A stretch of DNA of 51,766 bases from DATCZB01 sp035513215 (lineage in GTDB: Bacteria > Pseudomonadota > Gammaproteobacteria > Steroidobacterales > Rariloculaceae), in NCBI GenBank assembly GCA_035513215.1, contig DATKCK010000001.1, positions 1-51,766 on the forward strand, read 5' to 3'. Within the stretch, counting starts at the first letter, position 1. Each line of letters starts with the position of its first letter. Both the position numbers and the translations under genes were made by a program. Below the pieces are notes generated by a model, which was not told where the DNA came from, ran no database searches, and was given only the letters and a program-made list of their open reading frames with translations. Positions 25,551-33,018 of the stretch are shown here, in pieces.

Positions 25551-26330
25551 ATGGACCTTGGACTCAAGAACAAGAACGCCGCCGTCACCGGATCGAGCCA
25601 GGGCATCGGTTACGCGATCGCCGAAGCGCTCGCGAAAGAAGGAGTCAACGTCGCGATCTCCGCGCGCGGCGCCGACCGGCTCGAGGAGGCCCGCAGGAAG
25701 CTCGAGCAGCACGGCACGCGCATCGTTGCAATCACGACCGATCTCTCGAGAGAAAGCGGCTGCAAGGCATTCGTAGATCAGGCAGCCGAGCAGCTTGGTG
25801 GCATCGACATCCTCGTCAACAACGTCGGCGGCATGATTCCCGGGACGCTCGCGAGCCTGACGGAAGCCGACTGGGAGCGCGTGCTCAACGTCAATCTGAT
25901 GGCGGCCGTCTACACGACCAAGCATGCGCTCGCGCATCTGGAGAAAGGCGCGAAGATTCTGAATGTCTCGGGCGTCTCGGGCAAGCAGCTTCTGCCGGGC
26001 TCGCTGACGACGACGATACCGAACGCAGGCATCATCGGTTTCTCGAAGGTCATGGCCGGCGAGCTCGGTGCGAAGGGCATCACGGTCAACAATATCTGCC
26101 CGGGGCTGACCAATACCGAGAGCTGGGGACCGCGCGCCGAAGCGATGGCCAAGGTCCGCGGCGTGACAGCCGACGACGTGCGCAAGGGCATCGCGGCCCA
26201 GACGCTGCTCGGCCGCTGGGCCGAGCCCGAGGAGATCGGCAACGTCGCAGCCTTCCTCGTCTCCGGCAAGAACAGCTACATGACGGGCACGACCGTCGAG
26301 GTCTGCGGCGGCTTCAACCGCTACCTGTAG
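25551..26330 (+). CDS. SDR-family protein lacking the catalytic triad
   Basis: 259 residues with a complete Rossmann fold: the cofactor loop TGSSQGIG (13-20), NNVGG (90-94) and the C-terminal EVCGGFNRYL. The catalytic positions are altered. In the usual S-(12)-YxxxK frame the aligned residues are G141, T154 and N158 within SGKQLLPGSLTTTIPNAG, so serine, tyrosine and lysine are all missing although the flanking AGIIGFSKVMAGELG aligns without a gap. It may bind NAD(P)(H) and act as a non-enzymatic partner or use another chemistry. General FabG-like reductase activity should not be assumed. It follows rocD on the same strand and faces the DUF6152-type gene. Confidence 0.85.
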   Translation: MDLGLKNKNAAVTGSSQGIGYAIAEALAKEGVNVAISARGADRLEEARRKLEQHGTRIVAITTDLSRESGCKAFVDQAAEQLGGIDILVNNVGGMIPGTLASLTEADWERVLNVNLMAAVYTTKHALAHLEKGAKILNVSGVSGKQLLPGSLTTTIPNAGIIGFSKVMAGELGAKGITVNNICPGLTNTESWGPRAEAMAKVRGVTADDVRKGIAAQTLLGRWAEPEEIGNVAAFLVSGKNSYMTGTTVEVCGGFNRYL

Positions 26331-26365
26331 TTTGGGGTCAGCTTAGCTTGGGGTTTGGGGTCTGG

Positions 26366-26400
26366 GTCCGGGGTCAGATCCCTTGGGTCTGACCCCGGAC
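26366..26400. repeat. REP-like palindrome, copy 2 (GGGGTCAG core)
   Basis: GTCCGGGGTCAGA (26366-26378) is exactly complementary to 26388-26400, and the inner bases extend the stem to a 3-base loop with one G-T wobble. A half copy (TTGGGGTCAG) lies at 26332-26341. It fills the gap between two convergent genes, where it could end transcription from both sides, but has no T-run. Confidence 0.8.
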
Positions 26401-26408
26401 CGGCGCGG

Positions 26409-27422
26409 CTAGTCGGTATCCGGCAACGCGCACTGGAATGGCTTTAGCTCGTTGCCGGGTATCCACCGCCACTCGATCTCGAGCACGACGGGCTCGCTGA
26501 AGCTGACCGGGTCGACGATCTCCGCTGTCCAGAGCAATCGGGCGTTGTCGGCATCGAGGTCGAAGCGCTCCGTGACGCGAATCGAGCTGCTCTGCGGCGT
26601 GCCGAGATCGTCGAAATACGGGTAATTGATTCGGCTCGTCTCGACTATCAGCGTATCGTCCGCCCACCTGCCGACCGAGTAGCCCATCGGCGAAGGCGCG
26701 GGCGGCTCCGCGGCCGGGTCGGGATTCATCTGAATCGTCCGGACGCCGTCCCACTCCTCGAGGCGCAGGACAATCGTGTCGCCCCGATCCTCGAGCTCGA
26801 TCGGATACGGATTGTCCATCGCGGCCGGCATGCCGGGCGGCTCGCAGCGCAGCGACGGATCGTCGGCCGGATCCCATTCCGACCGAAACGCGAACGCGGG
26901 CTCCGTCAGCGGCAACTGCAAGCGGCCGGAACCGGTGTTCGGCACACGGACGGGCACCCAGACGCGAAAGATATCGTCGGGCGTATCGGCGACGTCAGCG
27001 TCGCGCTCGAGCTCGTAGTGCGCGTCGAGCCTGTCGAGCTCGAAGAACAGCGAGACGTCCTCGCCTTCGGCAGAGACGATCGAGCGGGCGAAGGCGATCG
27101 GCTGGCCTTCGCGCCCTGGCAGGCCGCTGACCTCGACGACGTCGCCCGGCTCGAGCACATCCTCGCTGATGCCCATGCGCTCGAGGCTGTTGACCGAGCC
27201 TGCTTCGATTGCCCATGGCCGCTCGGTGCCGTCCGGCGATTCGACCAGTAAACTGAATCGCACATGCGGGTTGCGCCAGAACACCGAGTCGATTCGCCCG
27301 CGAACCGTGATCCAGCCATCGCGGTCGTAGAGACCGCTGGCCGCGTGGTGGGCGCGTGCGTCCGGAAACACCGGCAGGGTCGCGAGAACCACTGCGAGTA
27401 TCAGCCCGGTATTCGTCTTCAT
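26409..27422 (-). CDS. exported DUF6152-type protein fused to a second domain
   Basis: 337 residues. A signal peptide covers 1-24 (ends DARA), and the mature protein begins with the HHAASGLYD motif of DUF6152-type proteins, followed by VRGRIDSVFWRNPHVRFSL. From about residue 205 a second domain appears with RTIQM, then MGYSVGRWADDTLIVET, a T-E-R-F strand, DPVSFSEP and a late cysteine. That pattern is shared with the separate protein at 41903-42757, while the N-terminal part is shared with the small protein at 38350-38733. SD GAGGT precedes the ATG. The function is unknown. It is the last gene of a minus-strand run with the amidohydrolase gene. Confidence 0.82.
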   Translation of the reverse strand: MKTNTGLILAVVLATLPVFPDARAHHAASGLYDRDGWITVRGRIDSVFWRNPHVRFSLLVESPDGTERPWAIEAGSVNSLERMGISEDVLEPGDVVEVSGLPGREGQPIAFARSIVSAEGEDVSLFFELDRLDAHYELERDADVADTPDDIFRVWVPVRVPNTGSGRLQLPLTEPAFAFRSEWDPADDPSLRCEPPGMPAAMDNPYPIELEDRGDTIVLRLEEWDGVRTIQMNPDPAAEPPAPSPMGYSVGRWADDTLIVETSRINYPYFDDLGTPQSSSIRVTERFDLDADNARLLWTAEIVDPVSFSEPVVLEIEWRWIPGNELKPFQCALPDTD

Positions 27423-27467
27423 TCGTTTACCTCGATTCGATCGTTCGCTTCCGAGCTCGTCGCAGCC

Positions 27468-28859
27468 CTACCCCGCCCGCGCCAGCAGCGCCGCCTGCGC
27501 CGCGCGCGCCTCGTCGACGACGGCGCCGACATCCACGGCCGTCAGCGCGCCGCCGCGTTTCAGGATACGCCCGTCGACGATGACCGTGTCGACGTTGGCG
27601 GGCTGCGCCGCCTCGACGACGAGGTTGGCGAGGTCGGTGACGAGCGCGAGATTGACCTGGCGCGTATCGATCGCGATCAGATCGGCCCGCTTGCCGGGCG
27701 TCACGGAGCCGATCTCGCCCTCCATGCCGATCGACCTCGCGCCCTCGATCGTCGCGAGCTCGAGCACTCGCCGCGCCGGCAGCGCGAACTCGTCGAGCGC
27801 GCGAGCGTTCTCGACGTTCTGGATCACCTTCATGATCGCGAACATGTCGGCGTTGCCGGACAGCGTCGTCGTATCGACCGAGAGCCCGACGGGTACACCG
27901 GCCGCGAGATATTCGCCCGTCATCGGCATGCCGAAGCCGATGCGAAGCTCGGTATACGGCGACAGGCTCAGGGATGCGCCGCTCGCCGCGACGGCCGCGA
28001 TCTCGGCCTCGCTCGACCAGATCGCATGAATCAGCTGCACGGTCGGACCGAGGAGTCCCGCCTCGGCGATCGCCGCGATGCCGCCGGCGCTCGACTGGAA
28101 GTTGTTGACGTGCACGGACACCGGCAGCCGGAGCGCGTCGGCCAGATCGCGGTCGGCGCGCGATGCCGCGGAACCGACGCCGCGCCAGGCGAGGCCGAGC
28201 CGAATGCGCCCTTCGGCCGAGTGGCTGTCCCAGTCCTCGGCCAGCGACTCGAGGTGCGCGTGATCGATCGTCTCGTCGTTCGGGTGGCCCGTCGGCGTGC
28301 CGTACGAGAATCGCGCCCTCAGGCCTGATTCCGCGATCGCAGCGAGCGAGGCTTCGGCGTAATCGGGATCGCGCACGTTGTGGCACCAGTCGTGAACGAA
28401 GGTGATGCCGCTGTGAACGGCCTCGGCCAGCGCGAGACGCGTCGCGGCCGCCATGTCGCCGGGCAGATAGAAGCTGCCGATGCCGCGCGAAACCGGAAAG
28501 TAGCCGCGGTCGGCCGCCATGCTGCGCAGCAGCGTCGTCCAGATATGCCAGTGCGTCTCGACGAGGCCCGGCAGCAGCAGCATGTCGCTTGCGTCGATGG
28601 TCTCGGCACCCGGCGCCGCGAGTGCCTCGCCGACGGCAGCGATGGTCCCGTCACGGATCTCGACGTCCGCGGCCGGCAGGTCGCCGACTGCGGCATCCAT
28701 CGTCAAAACGTAGGCGTTTCTGAGGACGAGATGCTGTCTTGGCGGCAACACGGCGCTACCCGGCTGCGCCCGAAGTCCGCCGACGGCAGCGAGCCCGCCC
28801 AGCGAGGCGGCGAGCTGACCGATTTGGCGGCGCGTAAGTCGCATTGACGATACGGGCAA
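27468..28859 (-). CDS. amidohydrolase-family metal-dependent hydrolase, exported
   Basis: 463 residues. The N-terminus carries a twin-arginine-like signal (MRLTRRQIGQLAASLGG) ending near AQPG. The metal-dependent hydrolase barrel has H103 and H105 in GLVETHWHIW, later histidines in SVHVNN and LIHAIW, and an aspartate in GLSVDTTTLSGN; the C-terminal beta domain ends with GKRADLIAIDT. This fits cytosine deaminase or atrazine chlorohydrolase-like members, which deaminate or dechlorinate cyclic substrates; the actual substrate is unknown. TTG at 28859 has GGAG 6 bases upstream; ATG 28844 is the alternative, with no ribosome site. It lies downstream of an aldehyde dehydrogenase gene, separated by palindrome copy 3. 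Confidence 0.85.
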   Translation of the reverse strand: MPVSSMRLTRRQIGQLAASLGGLAAVGGLRAQPGSAVLPPRQHLVLRNAYVLTMDAAVGDLPAADVEIRDGTIAAVGEALAAPGAETIDASDMLLLPGLVETHWHIWTTLLRSMAADRGYFPVSRGIGSFYLPGDMAAATRLALAEAVHSGITFVHDWCHNVRDPDYAEASLAAIAESGLRARFSYGTPTGHPNDETIDHAHLESLAEDWDSHSAEGRIRLGLAWRGVGSAASRADRDLADALRLPVSVHVNNFQSSAGGIAAIAEAGLLGPTVQLIHAIWSSEAEIAAVAASGASLSLSPYTELRIGFGMPMTGEYLAAGVPVGLSVDTTTLSGNADMFAIMKVIQNVENARALDEFALPARRVLELATIEGARSIGMEGEIGSVTPGKRADLIAIDTRQVNLALVTDLANLVVEAAQPANVDTVIVDGRILKRGGALTAVDVGAVVDEARAAQAALLARAG

Positions 28860-28870
28860 ACACTGCTCCG

Positions 28871-28905
28871 ACTCTGGGGTCAGAGCCAGGGCTCTGACCC
28901 CGAGT
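28871..28905. repeat. REP-like palindrome, copy 3 (GGGGTCAG core)
   Basis: GGGGTCAGAGC (28876-28886) pairs exactly with 28891-28901 over a 4-base loop; ACTC/GAGT extend the stem beyond one bulged T. It lies between the amidohydrolase start and the aldehyde dehydrogenase stop. Confidence 0.8.
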
Positions 28906-28908
28906 TTC

Positions 28909-30417
28909 TCAGGTCATCATGCAAACGGACTTCAGCTCCGTGTACATCTCGATCGCGACGCGGCCACTCTCACGCCCGATGCCGGATTGCTTGTAGCCGC
29001 CGAAGGGCATGTTCGGATCGACGAAGCCGTGGCAGTTGACCCAGACCGTGCCGGCCTTGAGCTTCGGCACCAGGCGATTGACGGCCGTGAAGTCGTTCGA
29101 CCAGACGCTCGCGCTGAGTCCGTAGGTCGTGTCGTTCGCGGCTTTCGCGATCTCGTCGAGATCGTCGAAGCGCTGCGCGACGACGACGGGGCCGAAGATT
29201 TCCTCGCGCACGACCCGTATGTCGCTGCGCGTCGTCGCAAGCACGGTCGGGCGCACGAAATAGCCTTCGCTCGACGGCGAATCGCCGCCGGCGACGACGC
29301 TCGCGCCTTCCTTCTGTCCGCTCTCGATGTACGACAGCACGCGCTCCTGCTGCTCCTTCGACACGAGCGGCCCCATCTCGGTCGAGGGATCGAGCCCGGG
29401 ACCTAGCCGGATTCTCGCGGCGGCCTGCGCCACGCCTTCGACGACCCGGTCATAGATCTTGCTGTGCACGTAGAGCCTCGAGCCCGCGGCGCAAACCTGG
29501 CCGGCGTTGAAAAAGATCGCACTGGCCGCGCCCGCGACGGCGCCCTGAATGTCGAAATCCGGCAGCACGATGACGGGCGACTTGCCGCCGAGCTCAAGCG
29601 ACACGCGCTTGAGCGTGTTTGTGGCCTCCTTGTTGATGAGCTTGCCGACCTCGGTCGAGCCCGTGAACGCGACCTTATCGACGCCGGGGTGTCTGACGAG
29701 CGCGGCGCCCGTCGTCTCGCCGTAGCCGGTCAGAATATTGACGACGCCTGGCGGGAACCCGGCTTCGGCGATCAGCTCGCCGAGCCTGAGCGCCGTCAGC
29801 GGCGTTTGCTCGGCCGGCTTCAGTATCGTCGTGCAGCCGGCGGCGAGCGCCGGCCCGAGCTTCCAGGCCGCCATCGCCAGCGGGAAGTTCCACGGAATGA
29901 TCTGCGCGACGACGCCGACCGGCTCGCGCCGCGTATAGGCGCTGATGCGGCGCCCCTCCGGCGCATGGACCGAGACGTCAATCGTCGAGCCTTCGATCTT
30001 CGTCGCCCATCCGGCCATGTAACGGAAGTAATCGCGGCTGCCCGGAATGTCGACGATGTTGGCCATGAACTTCGTCTTGCCGTTGTCGATGCTCTCGAGC
30101 TCGGCCAGCTCGTCGGCATGCCGATCGATCAGATCCGCCAGACGCCAGATCAGCGCCTCGCGCTCGGACGGCAGCATCGTCGACCAAGGACCTTCCTCGA
30201 GCGCATGGCGCGCCGCGGCCACGGCGCTGTCGACGTCGGGCTCGTTCGCGTCGGGCACGGTGGCGACCTGCCTGCCGTTCGAGGGATCGACGACCGCAAT
30301 CGTCCGGTCTGATTTCGACCGCACCCACTCGCCGCCGATGAAGAGCCTCGGCTCCTTGCCGAGAAACGCAGCAACCTCGCCGGAAAACGTGGGCTGATTG
30401 GCTATGGCGACACTCAT
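28909..30417 (-). CDS. NAD(P)-dependent aldehyde dehydrogenase
   Basis: 502 residues of the ALDH superfamily, cytoplasmic. N177 in IPWNFPLAM, the general base E276 in SLELGGKSP and the nucleophile C309 in FNAGQVCAAGSR are all present, so it should be active. FTGSTEVG is the cofactor-binding loop. The closest groups by feel are betaine and phenylacetaldehyde-type ALDHs, but the aldehyde cannot be read from the sequence. GAGGGGGA precedes the ATG. It lies 32 bases after an amidohydrolase-2 gene on the same strand, which suggests a shared catabolic role. Confidence 0.93.
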   Translation of the reverse strand: MSVAIANQPTFSGEVAAFLGKEPRLFIGGEWVRSKSDRTIAVVDPSNGRQVATVPDANEPDVDSAVAAARHALEEGPWSTMLPSEREALIWRLADLIDRHADELAELESIDNGKTKFMANIVDIPGSRDYFRYMAGWATKIEGSTIDVSVHAPEGRRISAYTRREPVGVVAQIIPWNFPLAMAAWKLGPALAAGCTTILKPAEQTPLTALRLGELIAEAGFPPGVVNILTGYGETTGAALVRHPGVDKVAFTGSTEVGKLINKEATNTLKRVSLELGGKSPVIVLPDFDIQGAVAGAASAIFFNAGQVCAAGSRLYVHSKIYDRVVEGVAQAAARIRLGPGLDPSTEMGPLVSKEQQERVLSYIESGQKEGASVVAGGDSPSSEGYFVRPTVLATTRSDIRVVREEIFGPVVVAQRFDDLDEIAKAANDTTYGLSASVWSNDFTAVNRLVPKLKAGTVWVNCHGFVDPNMPFGGYKQSGIGRESGRVAIEMYTELKSVCMMT

Positions 30418-30449
30418 TGTTGTTCCCCCTCGAGCAAACCTCGACTATA

Positions 30450-31340
30450 TCAGTCCGGTGCTCCGTTGAGCTTCAGCAGCCGGACGGCATTCTCTTTCAA
30501 AATCAGCGGCCGAACCTCTTCGCGGATCTCGATCGTCTCGAAATCCTCGAGCCAGCGATCGGGTGTGATGACGGGATAGTCCGAGCCGAACAGAATCTTG
30601 TGCTTGAGCTGCGTGTTCGCGAACTGGACGAGCTGCGGCGGAAAGTACTTCGGCGACCAGCCCGAAAGATCGATGTAGACCTGCGGCTTGTGCAGCGCGA
30701 CCGACAGGGCCTCGTCCTGCCACGGCCACGAAGGATGAGCCAGAATGATCGGCATGTCGGGAAAGTCGACGGCAACGTCGTCGACGTCCATCGGGTTGCC
30801 GTATTTCAGCCGGATCCCGCCCCCGCCCGGCATGCCCGTGCCCATGCCGGAATGGCCGGTGTGGAACAGGGCCGGTAGCTTCGCCTCGGCGATAACCTCA
30901 TAGAGCGGATAGGCGATCCGGTCGTTCGGGAAGAATTCCTGATACTGCGGATGAAACTTGAATCCCCTGACGCCGTAATCGGCGATCAGCCGCTTCGCCT
31001 CGCGGACGCCTTCGGCGCCGCGCGCCGGATCGATGCTCGCGAACGGAATCATGATGTCGCCGTTCTCGGCCGCAAGCTCGGCGACCTCCTCGTTCGACAC
31101 CGGCTTCGCGCCGCGCGCCCGCTCGCCGTCGACCGAGAAGATCACGCAGGCGATTCGGCGCTCGCGGTAGTAGTCCGCAATCTCGGGGATCGTCGGCCGC
31201 ATGTTGCCGCTCTTGAAGTATTTCGTCGCGGCCTTTTGGAACTCGGTCGGTTCCTGCGGATCGCGTACGGAGAGCTCGGCATGCGTATGCACGTCGATCG
31301 CGACGAGATCGGCGACATTCATCGGCACGGCCGTCGTCAT
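30450..31340 (-). CDS. amidohydrolase-2 family protein (ACMSD-like barrel)
   Basis: 296 residues, cytoplasmic. The metal motif near the start is AIDVHTHAEL, followed by RGFKFHPQYQEFFPND, LFHTGHSG, LAHPSWPWQDEA and KILFGSDYPVITPDRWL, the histidine and aspartate ladder of the amidohydrolase-2 family, whose members decarboxylate or hydrolyse aromatic acids (ACMSD, gamma-resorcylate decarboxylase). Its ATG overlaps the GST stop in an ATGA arrangement, so translation is coupled. Context with GST and ALDH fits breakdown of an aromatic or similar compound, but the substrate is unknown. Confidence 0.88.
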   Translation of the reverse strand: MTTAVPMNVADLVAIDVHTHAELSVRDPQEPTEFQKAATKYFKSGNMRPTIPEIADYYRERRIACVIFSVDGERARGAKPVSNEEVAELAAENGDIMIPFASIDPARGAEGVREAKRLIADYGVRGFKFHPQYQEFFPNDRIAYPLYEVIAEAKLPALFHTGHSGMGTGMPGGGGIRLKYGNPMDVDDVAVDFPDMPIILAHPSWPWQDEALSVALHKPQVYIDLSGWSPKYFPPQLVQFANTQLKHKILFGSDYPVITPDRWLEDFETIEIREEVRPLILKENAVRLLKLNGAPD

Positions 31341-32014
31341 GCCAGAATGCCGCGCACCTTGTCGGCCCGCTCGTCGGCTTCGCGCAGCATCGTGTCGAGA
31401 TCGGTCGGCTCCGGGATATCCTGGCCGCGCCTGACCGCCTCGCGCCGGCCGATCAGCTCGAGCCAGCGCGCGAGATGGTCAAGCCCGTCGATGCTGACAC
31501 CGGACCACTTGTAGCCCCACACCCAGGAATAGTGCGCGATATCCGCAATCGAGTAATCGCCGGCCAGGTACTCGGTGTCGGCGAGCCGCGTGTCGAGCAC
31601 GTCGAACAGGCGGCGCACCTCCCGCTGATAGCGCTCGATCGCATAGGGAATCCGTTCCGGCGCGTAGCGATAGAAGACGTTCGCCTGACCCATCATCGGC
31701 CCGACGCCCCCCATCTGAAACATCAGCCACTGGATGACAGTGGACCGCCCCTTGACGTCGGCAGGCAGGAGCCGCCCGGTCTTTTCAGCCAGGTAGATCA
31801 TGATGGCGCCCGACTCGAAGACGGCGAAATCCCCGTTGTCGTGATCGACTATCGTCGGGATGCGGCCGTTCGGGTTTAGCTCGAGGTACCAGGCTTCCTT
31901 CTGATCCTGTTTATCCAGGTGAATATGGTGGACCTGATAGGGAAGCCCGAGCTCCTCGAGCGTTATCGATGCCTTCCAGCCGTTCGGCGTGGCCGACGTA
32001 TAGAGTGTGATCAT
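31337..32014 (-). CDS. glutathione S-transferase, Nu-class (YfcG)-like
   Basis: 225 residues. The N-terminal thioredoxin fold has TLYTSATPNGWKASITLEEL, close to the TPNGHK stretch of E. coli YfcG, then NPNGRIPTIVDHD with the cis-proline and ESGAIMIYLAEKTGRL, which binds the glutathione gamma-glutamyl group. The C-terminal all-alpha domain includes EYLAGDYSIADIAHYSWVWG. Nu-class enzymes act mostly as disulfide-bond oxidoreductases on glutathione, rather than conjugating it. It is the first gene of the minus-strand cluster and overlaps the amidohydrolase-2 gene by 4 bases. Confidence 0.9.
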   Translation of the reverse strand: MITLYTSATPNGWKASITLEELGLPYQVHHIHLDKQDQKEAWYLELNPNGRIPTIVDHDNGDFAVFESGAIMIYLAEKTGRLLPADVKGRSTVIQWLMFQMGGVGPMMGQANVFYRYAPERIPYAIERYQREVRRLFDVLDTRLADTEYLAGDYSIADIAHYSWVWGYKWSGVSIDGLDHLARWLELIGRREAVRRGQDIPEPTDLDTMLREADERADKVRGILA

Positions 32015-32066
32015 ACGCTTGGCTCCTTTGCGCGTACGATAACACCAAAGCCCGAAAGCGAACGAC

Positions 32067-32121
32067 CGCGCGAGATCGACTCGCGCGAGAAGCGGAACCG
32101 CCCTGCCGTCCAGCAGGGCGG
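32067..32121. terminator. two hairpins downstream of the porin gene
   Basis: CGCGCGAG/CTCGCGCG forms an 8-bp stem at 32067-32087 (5-base loop), and CCGCCCTGC/GCAGGGCGG a 9-bp stem at 32098-32121 (6-base loop). The second lies 18 bases after the porin stop on the minus strand, as a terminator would; the following T-tract is weak. They separate the porin gene from the GST gene. Confidence 0.5.
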
Positions 32122-32138
32122 CTCAGCTCAGCCTGCGA

Positions 32139-32852
32139 TCAGTCGCCGCTCAGGTTGAAGGTCTTCGAGATGCTGAACGTCACGGCAGCGTCGTCGAATC
32201 CGGTCCAGTTGTCGTCGAGACCGACTGCATCGGGCTCTCCGGCGTTGAGGTCGTACAGCAAGGCGACGCTGAAATCGAGGTCCATCGACGTCCAGCCGTA
32301 ACCGAGCTCGAGGAAATCGCCGTCGGCATCGTCTCCCCAGCTGTTGTAGGCGTAATAGGGACCGACCTCCGGCGAAATCGTCAACGTCGTGAACGTGTAA
32401 TCCGACGGCGACCCGAACAGCTCCGCCTCGCCGATCGCATGATCGATCGAGAAGACACCGAAGCTGATCCCGAGGTTGATCTCGGTGTACTGATCGTCGA
32501 ATACCGTCGGCTCGGTCGGGTCGTCCTCAGTGTAGAAATAGCCGGTGTAGCCGATCGCAAAGCCGCCGGATTCGCCGAAGGAACCGCCGTAGCCGAAATA
32601 GAGGTCGTACTCGAGACCCCCGCCATTGTCGTCGGTAGCGCCCGTACCCACATCCGCGCCCCAGATGCCGGCGTAAAAACCGCTCTCGTGGGCATAATCG
32701 ATGCCGCCGAAGGGCGAGGAATCTTCCTGGAAGAATCCCCTGAAGATGTAGTCACTGGCCCAACCAACGTTGGCAGTGAGCTCCGCACTCGAAACGACCG
32801 GTAGCGCGCCGGTCACAATGATCACGGTGGAAAGCAGTCGTCTTTTTTGCAT
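32139..32852 (-). CDS. TorF-type putative porin
   Basis: 237 residues from ATG 32852, which has GAGGAG about 9 bases upstream. A signal peptide of about 23 residues ends near VVSSAEL. The mature protein is rich in alternating aromatic and acidic strands (WASDYIFRGFFQE, FYAGIWGADVG, YDLYFGYGGSF, ISKTFNL), the pattern of the short outer-membrane beta-barrel family known as TorF or TIGR02001. The substrate is unknown. The longer in-frame extension to 32987 is not part of the gene. Two hairpins follow its stop. Confidence 0.88.
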   Translation of the reverse strand: MQKRRLLSTVIIVTGALPVVSSAELTANVGWASDYIFRGFFQEDSSPFGGIDYAHESGFYAGIWGADVGTGATDDNGGGLEYDLYFGYGGSFGESGGFAIGYTGYFYTEDDPTEPTVFDDQYTEINLGISFGVFSIDHAIGEAELFGSPSDYTFTTLTISPEVGPYYAYNSWGDDADGDFLELGYGWTSMDLDFSVALLYDLNAGEPDAVGLDDNWTGFDDAAVTFSISKTFNLSGD

Positions 32853-32993
32853 GGCGCGTTGTCTCCTCAATCTGCGCGTTGATGTCTTCGACGGACAGGG
32901 AGTGCAGCATCCGTGCCAAAACTGAAACGCTATAGAAGTCAGTGAGTTAACAGATAGAGGTTGGAAAAAGGCGACAGAGCCACGCACGAGATC

Positions 32994-33010
32994 GGTGCAC
33001 GGCGTGCACC
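32994..33010. repeat. short perfect inverted repeat after the permease gene
   Basis: GGTGCAC-GGC-GTGCACC, seven paired bases on each side of a three-base loop, eight bases beyond the permease stop. It may end the permease transcript; there is no T-run. The rest of this 166-base gap holds the porin leader. Confidence 0.4.
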
Positions 33011-33018
33011 ATTATGGC

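Noticed and set aside
26332..26409. The hairpin between the SDR and DUF6152-type genes as an intrinsic terminator
   Set aside because: The stem is strong but no run of T follows on either strand, and the core recurs elsewhere, so a repeat element is the better call.
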